A stretch of DNA of 22,349 bases from Porogramme epimiltina (GCA_900155495.1 FTLJ01000432.1:1208-23556); one strand, 5' to 3'; shown: positions 8,947 through 18,848, counted from the stretch's first letter. Program-made: numbers and translations. The notes: generated by a model from the sequence alone, not told the origin.

Positions 8947-10977
8947 ATGAACCCGATTAATATTTTCCTCCTGCTCGTGGCAATGTTCCTTGCCTCCCAG
9001 CTCTTCAAAAAGCGTCTGCCCGGCCCACTACCCCCCGGCCCTCGCGGTATCCCAATCCTAGGAAGTGCGCTCAGCATTCCGATGGAATACCATTGGATCC
9101 ACTTCTCAAAATGGAGCGAACGTTGGGGTAAGTACTACACCCCGATATCACCGTCCTCCAAGAGAACCTACCGCTAATGTCACCCTTCCACATGGGCTGG
9201 TCTCAGGCAACATCGTATCCTTCTCCATGCTCGGCCAGAGGTTCATCGTCCTTAACTCTGCGTCGCACGCTGTAGAGATGCTCGAGAAGAAGTCCGCTAT
9301 CTACTCAAGCCGCGCCCCGGTCCCTGTGGCAGGCGAGATGGTCGGCTGGTCACAGATGATGGTCCTGCAGCCCACCGGAACGACCGTCCGCGACATGCGA
9401 AAACTTGTCGGCACTGTCATGGCCAGCCACACCCGCGTCCGACGCTTCCACGCTCTCGTTGAGGCGGAGACGTGCGCGTTTCTCGTGGGTCTCCCCGAGC
9501 GGACCGGGACGCTGTACCACGAGGTGCAGAAGCTAGCGGGTTCAATCATCTGCATGATCACGTACGGGTACAAGACCGAGGGCGACGGGGACGTCATTGT
9601 CGAGGCAGTCGACAAAGCCGTGGAGGACATTGCAGTCCTTACGTTACCGGGAGCCTTCCTGGCTGACATACTGCCTATCCGTGAGTTTTATTTCTCGGTC
9701 ATTTAGAGAGTACGAGGATTTCTGAGCTTGCTTGATAGTGCGGTATGTGCCCTCGTGGATGCCGGGTATGCAGTGGAAAAAGCGTGTGTTGGAGTCGCGC
9801 AAGGTCTTCAACGATATGGTTGAACTGCCATTCCGGTGGGTCAAGAAACAAATGGTGAGCATGGTTGTTTTATAGGCGCAGCGGTCATTAACTGGGGCGA
9901 TGCCTCGGATATAGTCGGCAGGGACTGCGCGCACGAGCTTTGCCTCTCTCCTACTAGAAGACAACGAGGATGCCAGCAAGGAGCATTTAATCAAGATGAC
10001 GTCAGCCTCCATGATTGCAGGTGTGACGCTATGTTACTGGTTTTTATTCCTATGATGGTCTAATACAAGCCATATCTCACGAAGGCGGGGCGGACACGGT
10101 ACGTCACTTTAGTATTCTATAGGTTCCTAGTGCAAACCTAGTTGACGCTTGCATCGCCACTGTAGACTGTTTCATCAATCATGAACTTCTTCCTCTCTAT
10201 GTCCTGCTTTCCAGAAGTGCAACGGAAGGCTCAGGCGGAGCTTGACGCTGTCATCGGAGATGATAGGCTACCCACTATCGCTGATCGGGAGCGCCTTCCC
10301 TACCTCGATGCTATTGTGCTCGAGGTTCTTCGTTGGATGCCAGTAGCCCCCATAGGTATGCCTTGCTATCGGTATCGCAGCAGCCGATACTCACGGATAT
10401 ATCCTATGCAGGTTTCCCTCATCAGACCACTGAGGACGACGTACATGCAGGGTACTTCGTGCCGAAAGGAACTATCGTGATGGTCAATGTCTGGTACGTT
10501 CTGTCCTCTCCGTGCTCCTGATGCTTTTCCGTACTGACTCGAACTATGATCCTCACAGGAACCTGTTGCACGATCCTGATCGCTACGCGGACCCCATGAC
10601 GTTCAACCCAGACCGTTTCCTCGCGACGCCTGAGCGCGCCCCCGAGCACGACCCGCGCGACTTTGCGTTTGGTTTCGGGCGGCGCAAATGCCCAGGCATC
10701 TTCTTCGCTGAAGCATCGATATTCGCGGCGGTGGCACTCACGCTCTCTGTATATAACATCGAGAAGGCAAAAGACGCGAGTGGGATGCCCATCGAGCCAG
10801 CCATGAAATGGACGGGCCACGTTATCAGGTACGCAGCTGGCCTGTTCGTCGGGGCAACGGCCTAGGCTGACGATCATATGTAGTCATCCTTTGCCCTTCC
10901 CATGCAAGCTGACAGCGCGCTCTGACAAGGCTCAGACGCTACTAGGTTCATATGGTGACCAGGAGATCGTCGACTAG
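8947..10977 (+). CDS. Cytochrome P450 monooxygenase, tandem copy 3
   Basis: Intact tandem paralogue of copy 2, with the same predicted role and location. Exons: 8947-9127, 9207-9680, 9739-9854, 9915-10020, 10085-10098, 10166-10355, 10412-10493, 10559-10828, 10884-10977. All nine exon lengths equal those of copy 2, giving 508 aa. The motifs keep their numbering: GGADTT 293-298, EVLR E350/R353 and FGFGRRKCPG with Cys432. The 14-nt microexon with the GGADT core is kept. Intron 4 is 64 nt here and has an in-frame stop, unlike copy 2. Replacements lie mainly in the N-terminal half, for example GNIVSF for GDIVSF and changes around residues 100-220, where P450 substrate-recognition sites tend to fall. 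There is no frameshift or lost key residue, so both copies look functional. Substrate specificity may have shifted, which is an inference. Confidence 0.94.
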
Positions 10978-11161
10978 GTCATTATCCCCTCTTATTCTGC
11001 TAGCTTTTATCGTTACTTCTACTGATTCTCTCCTAATTGTAATAGACTGTAATGTGCATCTCCATAATAATGAATGTAATCAGCGACAGATGGGATCCGT
11101 TGGGAGCAAGAAGCATTATATCCATAACAAGTCGTTAACGTAAAGCACGTACAAACGTGTG

Positions 11162-12868
11162 TTACACGCCCCGCTCCACCATCTGCCGCGGCGCATGGTG
11201 GCCCGCGATCGCCCTCCACAGTCCCTTCAGCGCCGCAGACACCTCCCTCCTCCTCACGCCCGACCGGCGCCACCCCGCCTTCGTGATCGCGAGCACGCAC
11301 AGCACGAATGAGATATCGAGGAACAGCCTTCGGATGACGACAAACGTTGGCGAGCGCGGGCCGCCACCCGCAAGGAACGTAGCGAGCTGGCGGAACAGGT
11401 GTAGGGCGCGGGCGAGGGGGCGCAGGACGAGTGTCCACATGCCCATGTCGTCGATGTCCCAAGGGATGAGCGCGCCGGATGCGCTGCCGCTAGGCCCGAA
11501 CGGGCTACCGCTCCCGCCCCCGAACCCGGGCGAGCGGGGTCCGCCCGAGGCCGAGAGCGAGCCAGTCGAATGGTGTAGGATGCCCTCGAGCGTCTCGAGC
11601 CGCTCAGTGATAGCGGCGAGGTGCGCCTGGACGCTCTCGACCGCGCGCTCGAGCAGCGGAAGCGAGGCGGGACGGGGAGGCACGCCTTGAAGCGCGTATT
11701 GGCGGTGTGGGGTTGGGGGAGCACGGAACCCAGTCCGGGACCCGGGATAGCCGTGTATAGAGGGAACGTGTTCTGGGGACCGCGCGAGTTGGTCGGGGTA
11801 TGATATGGTAGTGGTGGGTGGATATACGGAGGAGGGTATCGAGGTGGAAGATTCCGCAAACGCGGACTGGGTTTGGAACCCCGGATGTGGCTGGGATATT
11901 GGCACATGCGGAGGTGGCGGGGAGCTGATCAGGAGTGTACTGGCCATAGGTGTCCTGTATGGTCGAGAAGAGTGAGATGATTGAGGTCGGTTGAGTTGGT
12001 TGACAGCATTGGGGGTGGCAATTGCTGGCGGAACTGTGTCCATGGCTTCGTCTTCTTCCTCGTCGGTAGAGCTCTCGTCTGTCTCAGACTCCAGCATATC
12101 TGCGCCAGCCATTGAGGGATGAGGGTAGCCTGGTACGGTTTGGGCGGGAGTCTCAAAGGTTGCCATAGGGGCGGTCGAACCCGAAGAGCTTGACCCCGGC
12201 GACCGAGCGGAGATACCTGGGGGTATCGTTCAGGACGTGTGCGAAGAAAGACGAGGAAGGCAAACGCACCGCTCATCACCAAATTTGTAGGGTCTCCAGC
12301 AAAAGATTCCAGCTCCCGCACTAAATCCCTAGCGACGGTCTTGTCTGAATACTTTCGCAGTACCTATAACCAATTCAGACACACAGAGAAAGCGGGTACG
12401 TCAGTGACCAAACCTTCAGCAACGCATCGACGTAGAGCCACTTCGCCTCATAGGGATCGAGGTCTTTATGTTTGGCCCATGCATCCCTGACATAGAAGAA
12501 GCATGTGATTATGGAAACGGAGTCAGAGATGTGTCGTACTCACCATTTTGCTCGCCCCAACATATCCCAAACATTTGGGCGTAGTCCCTGTACGTTCCCG
12601 ACAGTGGCTGCGGTGCGAATGACGCAGGATGGGATGTTAGAGACGCGCGAGTTGTGCGAGCAAAGCACGCGCTCAGTCACCTTGCTTGTACAAACTACCA
12701 CGACGCGTTAAGCACAACGCATTATACGAAGTGGGCCCGGGCGCACCTGTACATGTTCAGTTTGTCCTCGTAAGCCGTCTGAATAGGGCCCGTCTTTGGT
12801 AAACCCTGCACTATCTCAACCGCCCGGTCGAATTGCGCATCAATGAGCTGGCGCGAGCTGACGTCCAT
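11162..12868 (-). CDS. Acyl-CoA-binding protein with C-terminal membrane segment (ACBD5/Atg37-like)
   Basis: Minus-strand exons in order: 12868-12747, 12694-12681 (14 nt), 12607-12544, 12486-12414, 12363-12270, 12216-11162, giving 473 aa. Residues about 8-110 form an acyl-CoA-binding domain, with the signature YSLYKQATVG and the block GRAKWDAW. The four classical ligand contacts are present (Y40, K44, K66, Y85). The middle is Ser/Pro-rich and probably disordered, with an acidic stretch at about 164-182. A probable coiled coil spans about 309-338. A hydrophobic segment (about 419-436) sits near the end, followed by a basic tail. This order (ACB domain, disordered linker, coiled coil, C-terminal membrane anchor) is that of ACBD5 and yeast Atg37, which bind acyl-CoA at the peroxisome or ER surface and act in contact sites and pexophagy. 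Location and role here are inferred. It converges on P450 copy 3, whose stop lies 184 bases away. Confidence 0.88.
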
Positions 12869-13385
12869 CTTGGACCCGGTTGCGAAGGGATGTGTATTGA
12901 CGGCCAGAGAAGAATGCCGGTAGATAAGGGGCTCAACGAAGCAGCGGTTCGGGGAGAGGTTCGGGGAGACTGGAATGACGGACGGGGAGAGCCTCGCCAC
13001 CGCGGCTCTGACGCATGGCCCAGTGGGCCGGTTTCCCACGATTTCAACTGACACGGCAAACATGGGCTACACAATCTCCGGAAAACATACGGATTTCCCC
13101 AAACGTGCACCAGTATGCGTGAAGGGCGAAGTCAGATGCGGAGGTTATATATGGGTCACTTTTCGCGTTTGGAGTCTCTGGGGAGTGGCTTGTGCGGAGG
13201 GAGCGGGAGGAAGCACTACACCAGAAGGAAAGCCAATCCACTTTAGACAGGCATGCTGGTTTAAGTCCCTCAGAACACATTTTGGACAGGACGAGAGGGT
13301 GTTCCGAAATATGCGATTATAAAGTGTGTACAGAGATTATGCTGCGAGGAAGCGTGGTCGAGGACATGGATACGTGCGTCCTTCG
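12869..13385. other. Intergenic region upstream of the acyl-CoA-binding gene
   Basis: About 0.5 kb between the start of the acyl-CoA-binding gene and the stop of the mS34-like gene, both on the minus strand. It should hold the promoter of the former. No clear TATA box in the right orientation and no further gene were recognised. An open frame continuing upstream of the chosen ATG at 12868 has no similarity to acyl-CoA-binding proteins. Confidence 0.4.
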
Positions 13386-13794
13386 TCACGGTGCCGAGGT
13401 CGGTTTGAAACCGGGTTTGATTTGGGACTCGCCCACAGCCCATCTGTACTTCAAGCCGCCCGGAATCTTCTGGTCTTGTTCGCTCATCCGCTTGCCTGAA
13501 ATGACAACGCATGTCAGCTACCTGCCAGAATAGAGCTTACCACTACGCACCTTTCCACACCAGCACGCCCCATGCTCGTCCATGCTGTCCTTCGCACTTT
13601 AGCCTTGTACGCGTGATCTCCCAGTAGCTTCCCTCAATGCCTTTCGCCCCCCATCGCGTCTGATACACCCGCTGTCCTATGCCGTCCTGCGGGTATTTTG
13701 AAAGTACCTCGTAAAGGCTGCCTGGAAGGGTCGACAGTGATGGTGGCAGCTGTGACGGAAGGAGTTTGCGGAGAGCAGTTTGAACCGACGCCAT
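13386..13794 (-). CDS. Mitochondrial small ribosomal subunit protein mS34-like
   Basis: Two exons, 13794-13551 and 13495-13386, joined across a 55-nt intron, give 117 aa. The central part contains GIGQRVYQTRWG, then GSYWEITRTRLK and a GVLVWKG block. The second exon adds KRMSEQDQKIPGG and a conserved-looking LKYRWAV before a short tail. Short basic proteins of this pattern are annotated in fungi as the mitochondrial ribosomal protein S34 family (mS34), a component of the small subunit of the mitoribosome. The identification is from memory of the family pattern and not from a search. It is transcribed away from a GatC-like gene 138 bases upstream, which fits a shared mitochondrial-translation role. 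Confidence 0.68.
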
Positions 13795-13932
13795 CAGGAG
13801 AAGAGTGGGGCGAGAACGATGACTGAAGGTGAGATTTTGGCGACGAGGACGCCGCGGTGGTGGTGGACACGGACAGACTGTCAGTTCCCAATTCGGAAAT
13901 TGTCATCGCGCCCTGCTCTCGCTCGAACTCTC
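13795..13932. promoter_or_regulatory. Putative bidirectional promoter of two mitochondrial-translation genes
   Basis: The 138 bases between the start codons of the mS34-like gene (-) and the GatC-like gene (+) must hold both promoters and leaders. No TATA box is evident, as expected for housekeeping genes. This is inferred from the gene arrangement only. Confidence 0.5.
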
Positions 13933-14421
13933 ATGCTCCGACTGGCTCGACTCTCCCCTCCCAGAACTGCTGCATATTCGCGGCTATTCAGAGGATCGCT
14001 CGTCCGCCTCAAATCCACCTTAGTTGATGTCGATGCCACCGGTGTACCGTTGAAGCCAACATGGTCGGTCAACGCGCTGCTGTCTTCTTACCCCCACCCG
14101 ACCATTTCCCCGGCCACGCTTAAGCGATTGCATGAACTATCTGCCCTTATACCCCCTACTGAAGGGAGCCCCGAACATGCGCGGCTGACGCGCGAAATGG
14201 AAGAGCTCGTGAAGCTTGTCGAGGCGGTCAAACTCGTGGATGTCCCCAACAACGGAGAGGATGGAGGGGTTCCGGACGGGAGAATATGGGCAGAGGGAGA
14301 AGGCATTCCGCTTGAGCTGCCCGCAGATGTAGAAGCCGAAGACGGACGCACCTTACTGGCACATGCATCGCGGACTACAGATGGTCTCTATGTTGTTGAA
14401 GCGGACAAGCCTCGGCATTGA
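13933..14421 (+). CDS. Mitochondrial glutamyl-tRNA(Gln) amidotransferase subunit, GatC/Gta3-like
   Basis: Single-exon gene of 162 aa. The start at 13933 was chosen because it gives an Arg/Ser/Ala-rich, acid-free N-terminus (about residues 1-29) typical of a mitochondrial targeting peptide. The frame is open further upstream, to an ATG at 13780, but that lies inside the divergent promoter. After the presequence come VNALLSSYPHPTISPATL and a helical stretch with LKRLHELSALIPP and LTREMEELVKLVEAVKLVDV. This resembles the GatC fold of bacteria and the fungal Gta3 domain. GatC holds together GatA and GatB, which convert Glu-tRNA(Gln) to Gln-tRNA(Gln) in the mitochondrial matrix. The C-terminal part (IWAEGEGIPLEL onward) is acidic. 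No intron is needed. The identification rests on pattern and context. Confidence 0.7.
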   Translation: MLRLARLSPPRTAAYSRLFRGSLVRLKSTLVDVDATGVPLKPTWSVNALLSSYPHPTISPATLKRLHELSALIPPTEGSPEHARLTREMEELVKLVEAVKLVDVPNNGEDGGVPDGRIWAEGEGIPLELPADVEAEDGRTLLAHASRTTDGLYVVEADKPRH

Positions 14422-15076
14422 CAGCACATACGCCGGTCAGCCTTCGAACCCTGGTCGTACTGCGCGTTTGTCTGACTCGTGCTAGGTCATAGGTCGCTTG
14501 TAACATGTGGTGCACGTCTTCTGAGAGGGTTGATCGTTGTGGAATGATTGTCAGCCCGAGGGCCGAAGGAGCATAGTAATCCTATATCGTAGTGAGTGTG
14601 TGATCATGTCTTTTAGCCTGGGCACTGACACAAAATGTCAGTATAATACCTAGTATCACCGAGTGTTATAATCTTGTATTCGAGTCCGTCTTTGGCGAGC
14701 ACACTACACGTCCGTAGTCTCCATTGCTGGATTATCGGCGCCACGATGCTTGTTCTTGACAGTGACATAGATTCGTATCTCCCGCCTGGTGCGCTTACTT
14801 TGATCTATTTTTACTGCTCGTGACGGGTTGACCGACACTACTGGCGTTCGTATATTCAGACCGGTGGCTATAGCGCACCTGCGGCTCGTCATGTGAATGT
14901 CTTCCGTCGGTGTTATAATGGTAAAACACCTCTCAAGCCGCATGGACTTCGACACTTCTCGGTAGCTCTGCAAAAAGAACATCGCATTGCGTACGATAAA
15001 ACTGTCGTATAAGGGGCGATGGAGGCGGGCGGGAGTCGTCACCACTCGAGACTTGACGGCCGAATTGTCTATGACT
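14422..15076. other. Intergenic region before the first metalloprotease
   Basis: About 0.65 kb with no recognisable gene; it should contain the 3' end of the GatC-like transcript and the promoter of the first protease. An antisense open frame (about 14704-15246) has no recognisable motif and overlaps the protease signal-peptide exon, so it is taken as chance. Confidence 0.45.
15008..15014 (+). promoter_or_regulatory. Candidate TATA box of metalloprotease copy 1
   Basis: The sequence tataagg lies about 65 bases before the ATG of the first protease. It is a fair match at a plausible distance, but weaker than the box before copy 2. Confidence 0.4.
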
Positions 15077-16377
15077 ATGTTCAAACACGAAGCCTTTGCC
15101 TTGGTCTTGGCAGTATTATCTGGTTTCATTGGGCCAGTTATCTCTACACGGTATGCCAAGCCTTCCCTGATCTTATCCCTTTCACATTCCACATGCCATC
15201 GTATATTCCACGTGCTGATAGGATCTCCAGGACGTGTGGGACACACATTTCAGATGAGCAGGTGCTTGCGCACGAGGCCCATTTTCAAGCGAACAAAATC
15301 GCCAAGACTAGTGTCAGTGCTGGGCCTGTCGCGGTGAACCTCTTCTGGCATGTTGTGAGCCAGGTATGAGGTCGTAGCCTAGGAATTAGCGTTTTGTAAG
15401 CTGACGGCATAGTGCAGGATACAACACTGGATGGAGGGAACATCCCGTGAGTAACGACACAGCGCCCAACCCCCTGGTGTTGAATTATCGGTCCCGGCAG
15501 GGATTCTATGATCGCCGACCAGATCACAGTTCTTAACCAAGATTATGCCTCCTCAGGCTTGCAGTTCGTTCTCAAAAATACCACTCGTACTGTCAACTGG
15601 AATTGGTTCAATGAAGCGGGTCCTGATTCGTCCTACCAGACCGACATGAAGCGACAGGTGTGTAGTCAGGATTTCCCCCCCAGTCTATAGATATTGAGTA
15701 TGCCCGCGCTCTGTAGCTCCGGCAAGGTGGAGTTGCCGACTTTAACGTCTACACCGTTGGGTAAGCATCTCTCCATCTACCACCATCTCCCTCCATCTCT
15801 GACGGTTTTGACGCGGTGTCCGCCCCCTTAGCTTCAAGGCCGCTCAAGATAATGGCCTACTTGGTTACTCGACATTCCCATCAAACTACACGAGCAACCC
15901 TATGGATGATGGCTCCGTCATACTGTTTTCATCTCTGCCAGGGGGAAGCACTGCAAACTTCAACGAAGGCAAGGTCTGTGCGCATCATCGCCGCCGGAGA
16001 TGTATGATACAGTCACACTGAATAACTGTGCAGACCCTGACACACGAAGCTGGCCATTGGGTCGGCCTCTATCATACCTTCCAAGGCGGTTGCAGTGGTA
16101 CAGGGGACCTGGTAGATGACACTCCGCCCGAAGCCACCCCTGCCAGTGGTTGCCCAACTGGGCGCGATACATGCTCGAGCCCTGGGCTAGATCCCATCAA
16201 TAACTACATGGATTACTCTGACGACAGGTATGTGGTCTTCAATGTCAACATCTTATCTCCAGGGCGCTATGATCGCTGATACAAATACATCTTTCCAGTT
16301 GCATGACGCAGTTCACTCCCGGCCAGTCCGCTCGTATGGCCGACCAACTGCGTACCTACCGCGGGATCGACTTATGA
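15077..16377 (+). CDS. Secreted zinc metalloprotease, M43 (pappalysin/MEP1-like) family, copy 1
   Basis: Eight exons: 15077-15150, 15231-15363, 15418-15446, 15501-15657, 15717-15760, 15832-15973, 16034-16227, 16299-16377, giving 283 aa. An ATG two codons earlier (15071) is also possible; 15077 matches the MFK start of copy 2. An N-terminal signal peptide (about residues 1-23) is followed by a short propeptide-like region with the word CGT, and then the catalytic domain. The zinc site is [11 protein letters not shown] (H197, H201, H207, with E198 as base), and the Met-turn is YMDYSDD with M252. Several cysteines after the zinc helix suggest disulphides. This is the pattern of fungal M43B proteases, which digest extracellular protein. 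Three of its seven introns (after residues 69 and 131, and within residue 146) are absent from copy 2. Codon use is less biased than in copy 2. No frameshift is seen, so it is probably functional but more weakly expressed. Confidence 0.9.
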
Positions 16378-17082
16378 ATGGTGTTCATGTTGTCGATGCC
16401 TCCGACATCTGTATGCTCTATGACCGCGGAAATATTATTCAAGGCAGTTTTGTAGCCCCTAGTTGGTTCTTACCGGACCTATGACGAGCGTGGCGCGGCA
16501 GTCCGTGCCTCGTGAGCCGTTGGCCTGCACTGGTTACGAGCGAGCGTGTTGGAATCGTCGCGTGGGCCGTTAGGCTGGGCGTTTGTGATGGTGACTTCAA
16601 CACTTGTTTGTTTCTGGTCGGATGTTGAAAGGCTTGGCACACAGATACCATGCGGACTCTGTCTCTTTCCGGGGATCCATACGCCCCGCGCTTGGCATCA
16701 GCGCACTCCTCCCGCTTCCACTCTGTCTTTTGCGCCGAGCCAGAGATAACTCGACCTACCTGGTGGCATCGAAGCTTCGCCGCGCCAAGGCTGTTGCCCC
16801 CCTCAGCGCCTGCATGGACGCATTTGGAAGTCTTGCCGTGGCGTGCCTCTAAAGAACACGAACGGTTCAAACAACGGTCATGTGCCGCGCATTCATTCCG
16901 TATAACCGCGCTCCTTGCTATACCTAGCCGCCTACGCACCATCTGCTCAATGTTGCCTGTTGCATGTGGGTGAGGATGACATCCATGCACCTCGCACGCG
17001 ATAGCTCCTCGCCGCGACTTCGTGCAGGAGGGCACTTGATCTCCACAGACATCGCCCGACCGCGCCCTGCGTTGTGGTGGAG
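16378..17082. other. Intergenic region between the two metalloproteases
   Basis: About 0.7 kb with no recognisable gene. It holds the 3' flank of copy 1 and the upstream region of copy 2. Open frames on both strands here give Arg/His-rich translations without family motifs. Confidence 0.45.
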
Positions 17083-17089
17083 TATATAA
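17083..17089 (+). promoter_or_regulatory. TATA box of metalloprotease copy 2
   Basis: The sequence tatataag lies about 105 bases before the ATG, in ggagtatataagaag. It is followed by a pyrimidine-rich leader (about 17120-17185) ending in cgtcacaatg at the start codon. This is a strong core-promoter layout, in line with the high codon bias of the gene. Confidence 0.7.
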
Positions 17090-17187
17090 GAAGTGTGTGG
17101 ATCGCTGCTGAAGACCGACGACACCGTCTTCTCTCGGTTCGTCAGCGTTAGCCTCCACAGCTTGCACTCGCCCTCGCACCCGTCACA

Positions 17188-18301
17188 ATGTTCAAGCCTG
17201 CTGCTGCTTTCGCTCTCCTTCTCTCCGCCGGCGCGGCCTTCGCCACGCCGCTGGTCAGCAACACCACGGCCATCCGTCGGTGAGTGTCCTTGACTCGCCC
17301 TTCTCTGCACTTGTCCTGACGTTGGCGGCGGCGGTGTAGGGCTTGCGGTACTTCCATCACCGATGAGAAGCTCGCGGCGAACGAGGCGCACTTCCTCGCC
17401 AACATGGTCCCCAAGGCCGCTGCGAAGGCGAACGCCGCCGCGACCACGTCGATCAACGTCTACTTCCACGTCGTCAGCAAGGACTCCACCGCGTCCGGCG
17501 GCAACATCCCGTGAGTCGTTTGTCCCTCCATCTAGCCGTAACGCGGAATCTAATCTCCCCCCTTCTAGTGACTCCATGATCGCGGAGCAGATCTCCGTGC
17601 TCAACGAGGACTACGCCACCACTGGCCTCTCGTTCACGCTCGTCAACACCACTCGCACCGTCAACTCGCAGTGGTTCAACCAGGTCGGCCCCTCGACGAC
17701 CCTCCAGACGACGATGAAGCGCACCCTCCGCCAGGGCACCAAGGCCGACCTCAACGTCTACACCGTCGGCTTCGTCTCCGGCTCCGGCCAGGGCCTCCTC
17801 GGCTACGCCACCTTCCCCTCCGACTACGCTAGCAACCCGACCGACGATGGTGTCGTCATCCTCTACGCCTCCCTCCCCGGCGGCTCCGCTGCCCCCTACG
17901 ACGAGGGCCGGGTATGTGGTCCTGTATATCAGGTGTCGTACAAGAGTACTGACGCAGCCGTTTCTCACAGACTCTGACCCATGAGGCCGGTCACTGGGTT
18001 GGTCTCTACCACACCTTCCAGGGTGGCTGCTCCGGCTCCGGCGACCAGGTCTCGGACACCCCCGCTGAGGCTTCTGAGGCGTTCGGCTGCCCCACTGGCC
18101 GCGACACCTGCTCGAGCGCCGGCGTTGACCCCATCCACAACTTCATGGACTACACCGACGACAGGTGCGTCGAGCTAGTAGATATATTCCCTGGATAAAT
18201 GAGCTGATTGTACTGTTCACAGCTGCATGACCCAGTTCACCCCTGGCCAGGCCACCCGTCTCGCCAGCCAGATGCGCACCTACCGCGGTGTCACCATCTA
18301 A
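17188..18301 (+). CDS. Secreted zinc metalloprotease, M43 (pappalysin/MEP1-like) family, copy 2
   Basis: Five exons: 17188-17279, 17340-17510, 17569-17911, 17971-18164, 18223-18301, giving 292 aa. A clear signal peptide runs from [15 protein letters not shown] to about AFA at residue 19. An Ala-rich propeptide-like part with CGTS follows. The catalytic domain has [11 protein letters not shown] (H206, H210, H216; E207) and the Met-turn FMDYTDD with M261. The protein ends soon after [11 protein letters not shown] and a short tail, so there is no extra C-terminal domain. All four introns match introns of copy 1 in place and phase. Codons end in C or G almost throughout, which in this type of genome suggests high expression. 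The likely role is extracellular protein digestion for nutrition. The pair arose by tandem duplication, now well diverged. Confidence 0.93.
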
Positions 18302-18528
18302 ACGGCCCCAAAATTCTTGTTCGGGATAATGTAGAAACTTGAGTGTATAAATGTATTTGGGCGTATCGTCAGCACGACTATACTGGTGTAATACATGTTG
18401 TACTCTCACTTTCAGAGTGGCATTGTTCTGTTTCAACAAAGACTGGTTGCCGTATCTTGGTGATATAGGACCCGGGCAACTCCCCCAAAGGTCTGTCGCC
18501 CTTGGACCCCCTAAAACGCCCTCAAATC

Positions 18529-18543
18529 CCCAAATTTAAGCGC
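18529..18543 (+). repeat. Direct repeat cccaaatttaagcgc, copy 1
   Basis: The 15-base word cccaaatttaagcgc occurs here and again at 19126-19140, on the same strand, about 600 bases apart. It contains the palindrome aaattt. It may be a transposase-binding subterminal repeat, which is an inference. Confidence 0.5.
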
Positions 18544-18848
18544 CGAAAATCTCCAAATCGCGACAAGGGTCATCACGTGCCCCACCCAAGTGCGCAGGAG
18601 AGAAGTGGAAGGGCGACGAGTAACGAGCGTTCCATACCGTTCCGAACGGCTCCTGATGTCCCGGAAAGTCCTTTAAGGAGGCTGGGGAAGAAATCCGCTG
18701 GAAACGTCACTCGCACCTCGTTAGATGCGCCCATCGTGCCTAGACGACGTGTCGACGGAGGGCAAGCCCCCGGGACTCCCAGTGGCCACCACAAGATGCC
18801 CTGCGGCCTGACTCGTCAGCCCCAGTGAAAACCCTCCGGATTCGGGGG

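Larger units (their letters stand above)
7765..11113 (+). repeat. Tandem segmental duplication, unit B (P450 copy 3 with its upstream region)
   Basis: This is the second unit of the head-to-tail duplication, about 150 bases shorter than unit A because of indels in the upstream noncoding part. It begins within a few bases of the end of unit A. It ends in the same 21-base stretch (11093-11113), after which the sequences part. The fact that introns match as well as exons rules out origin by retroposition and points to unequal crossing-over or another DNA-level duplication. Confidence 0.88.

Noticed and set aside
352..10977. A complete secondary-metabolite gene cluster
   Set aside because: Apart from the P450s there is no terpene synthase, polyketide or peptide synthetase, transporter, methyltransferase or cluster regulator in the window; the neighbours are housekeeping and protease genes.
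12722..13063. Longer N-terminus for the acyl-CoA-binding protein using the open frame upstream of 12868
   Set aside because: The extra residues are Pro/Val/Ser-rich and unlike any acyl-CoA-binding N-terminus; the ATG at 12868 lies directly before the domain, as usual for the family.
16439..17179. 246-codon open frame on the minus strand between the proteases
   Set aside because: It overlaps the TATA box and leader of protease copy 2, is Arg/His/Cys-rich and matches no family that can be recognised.
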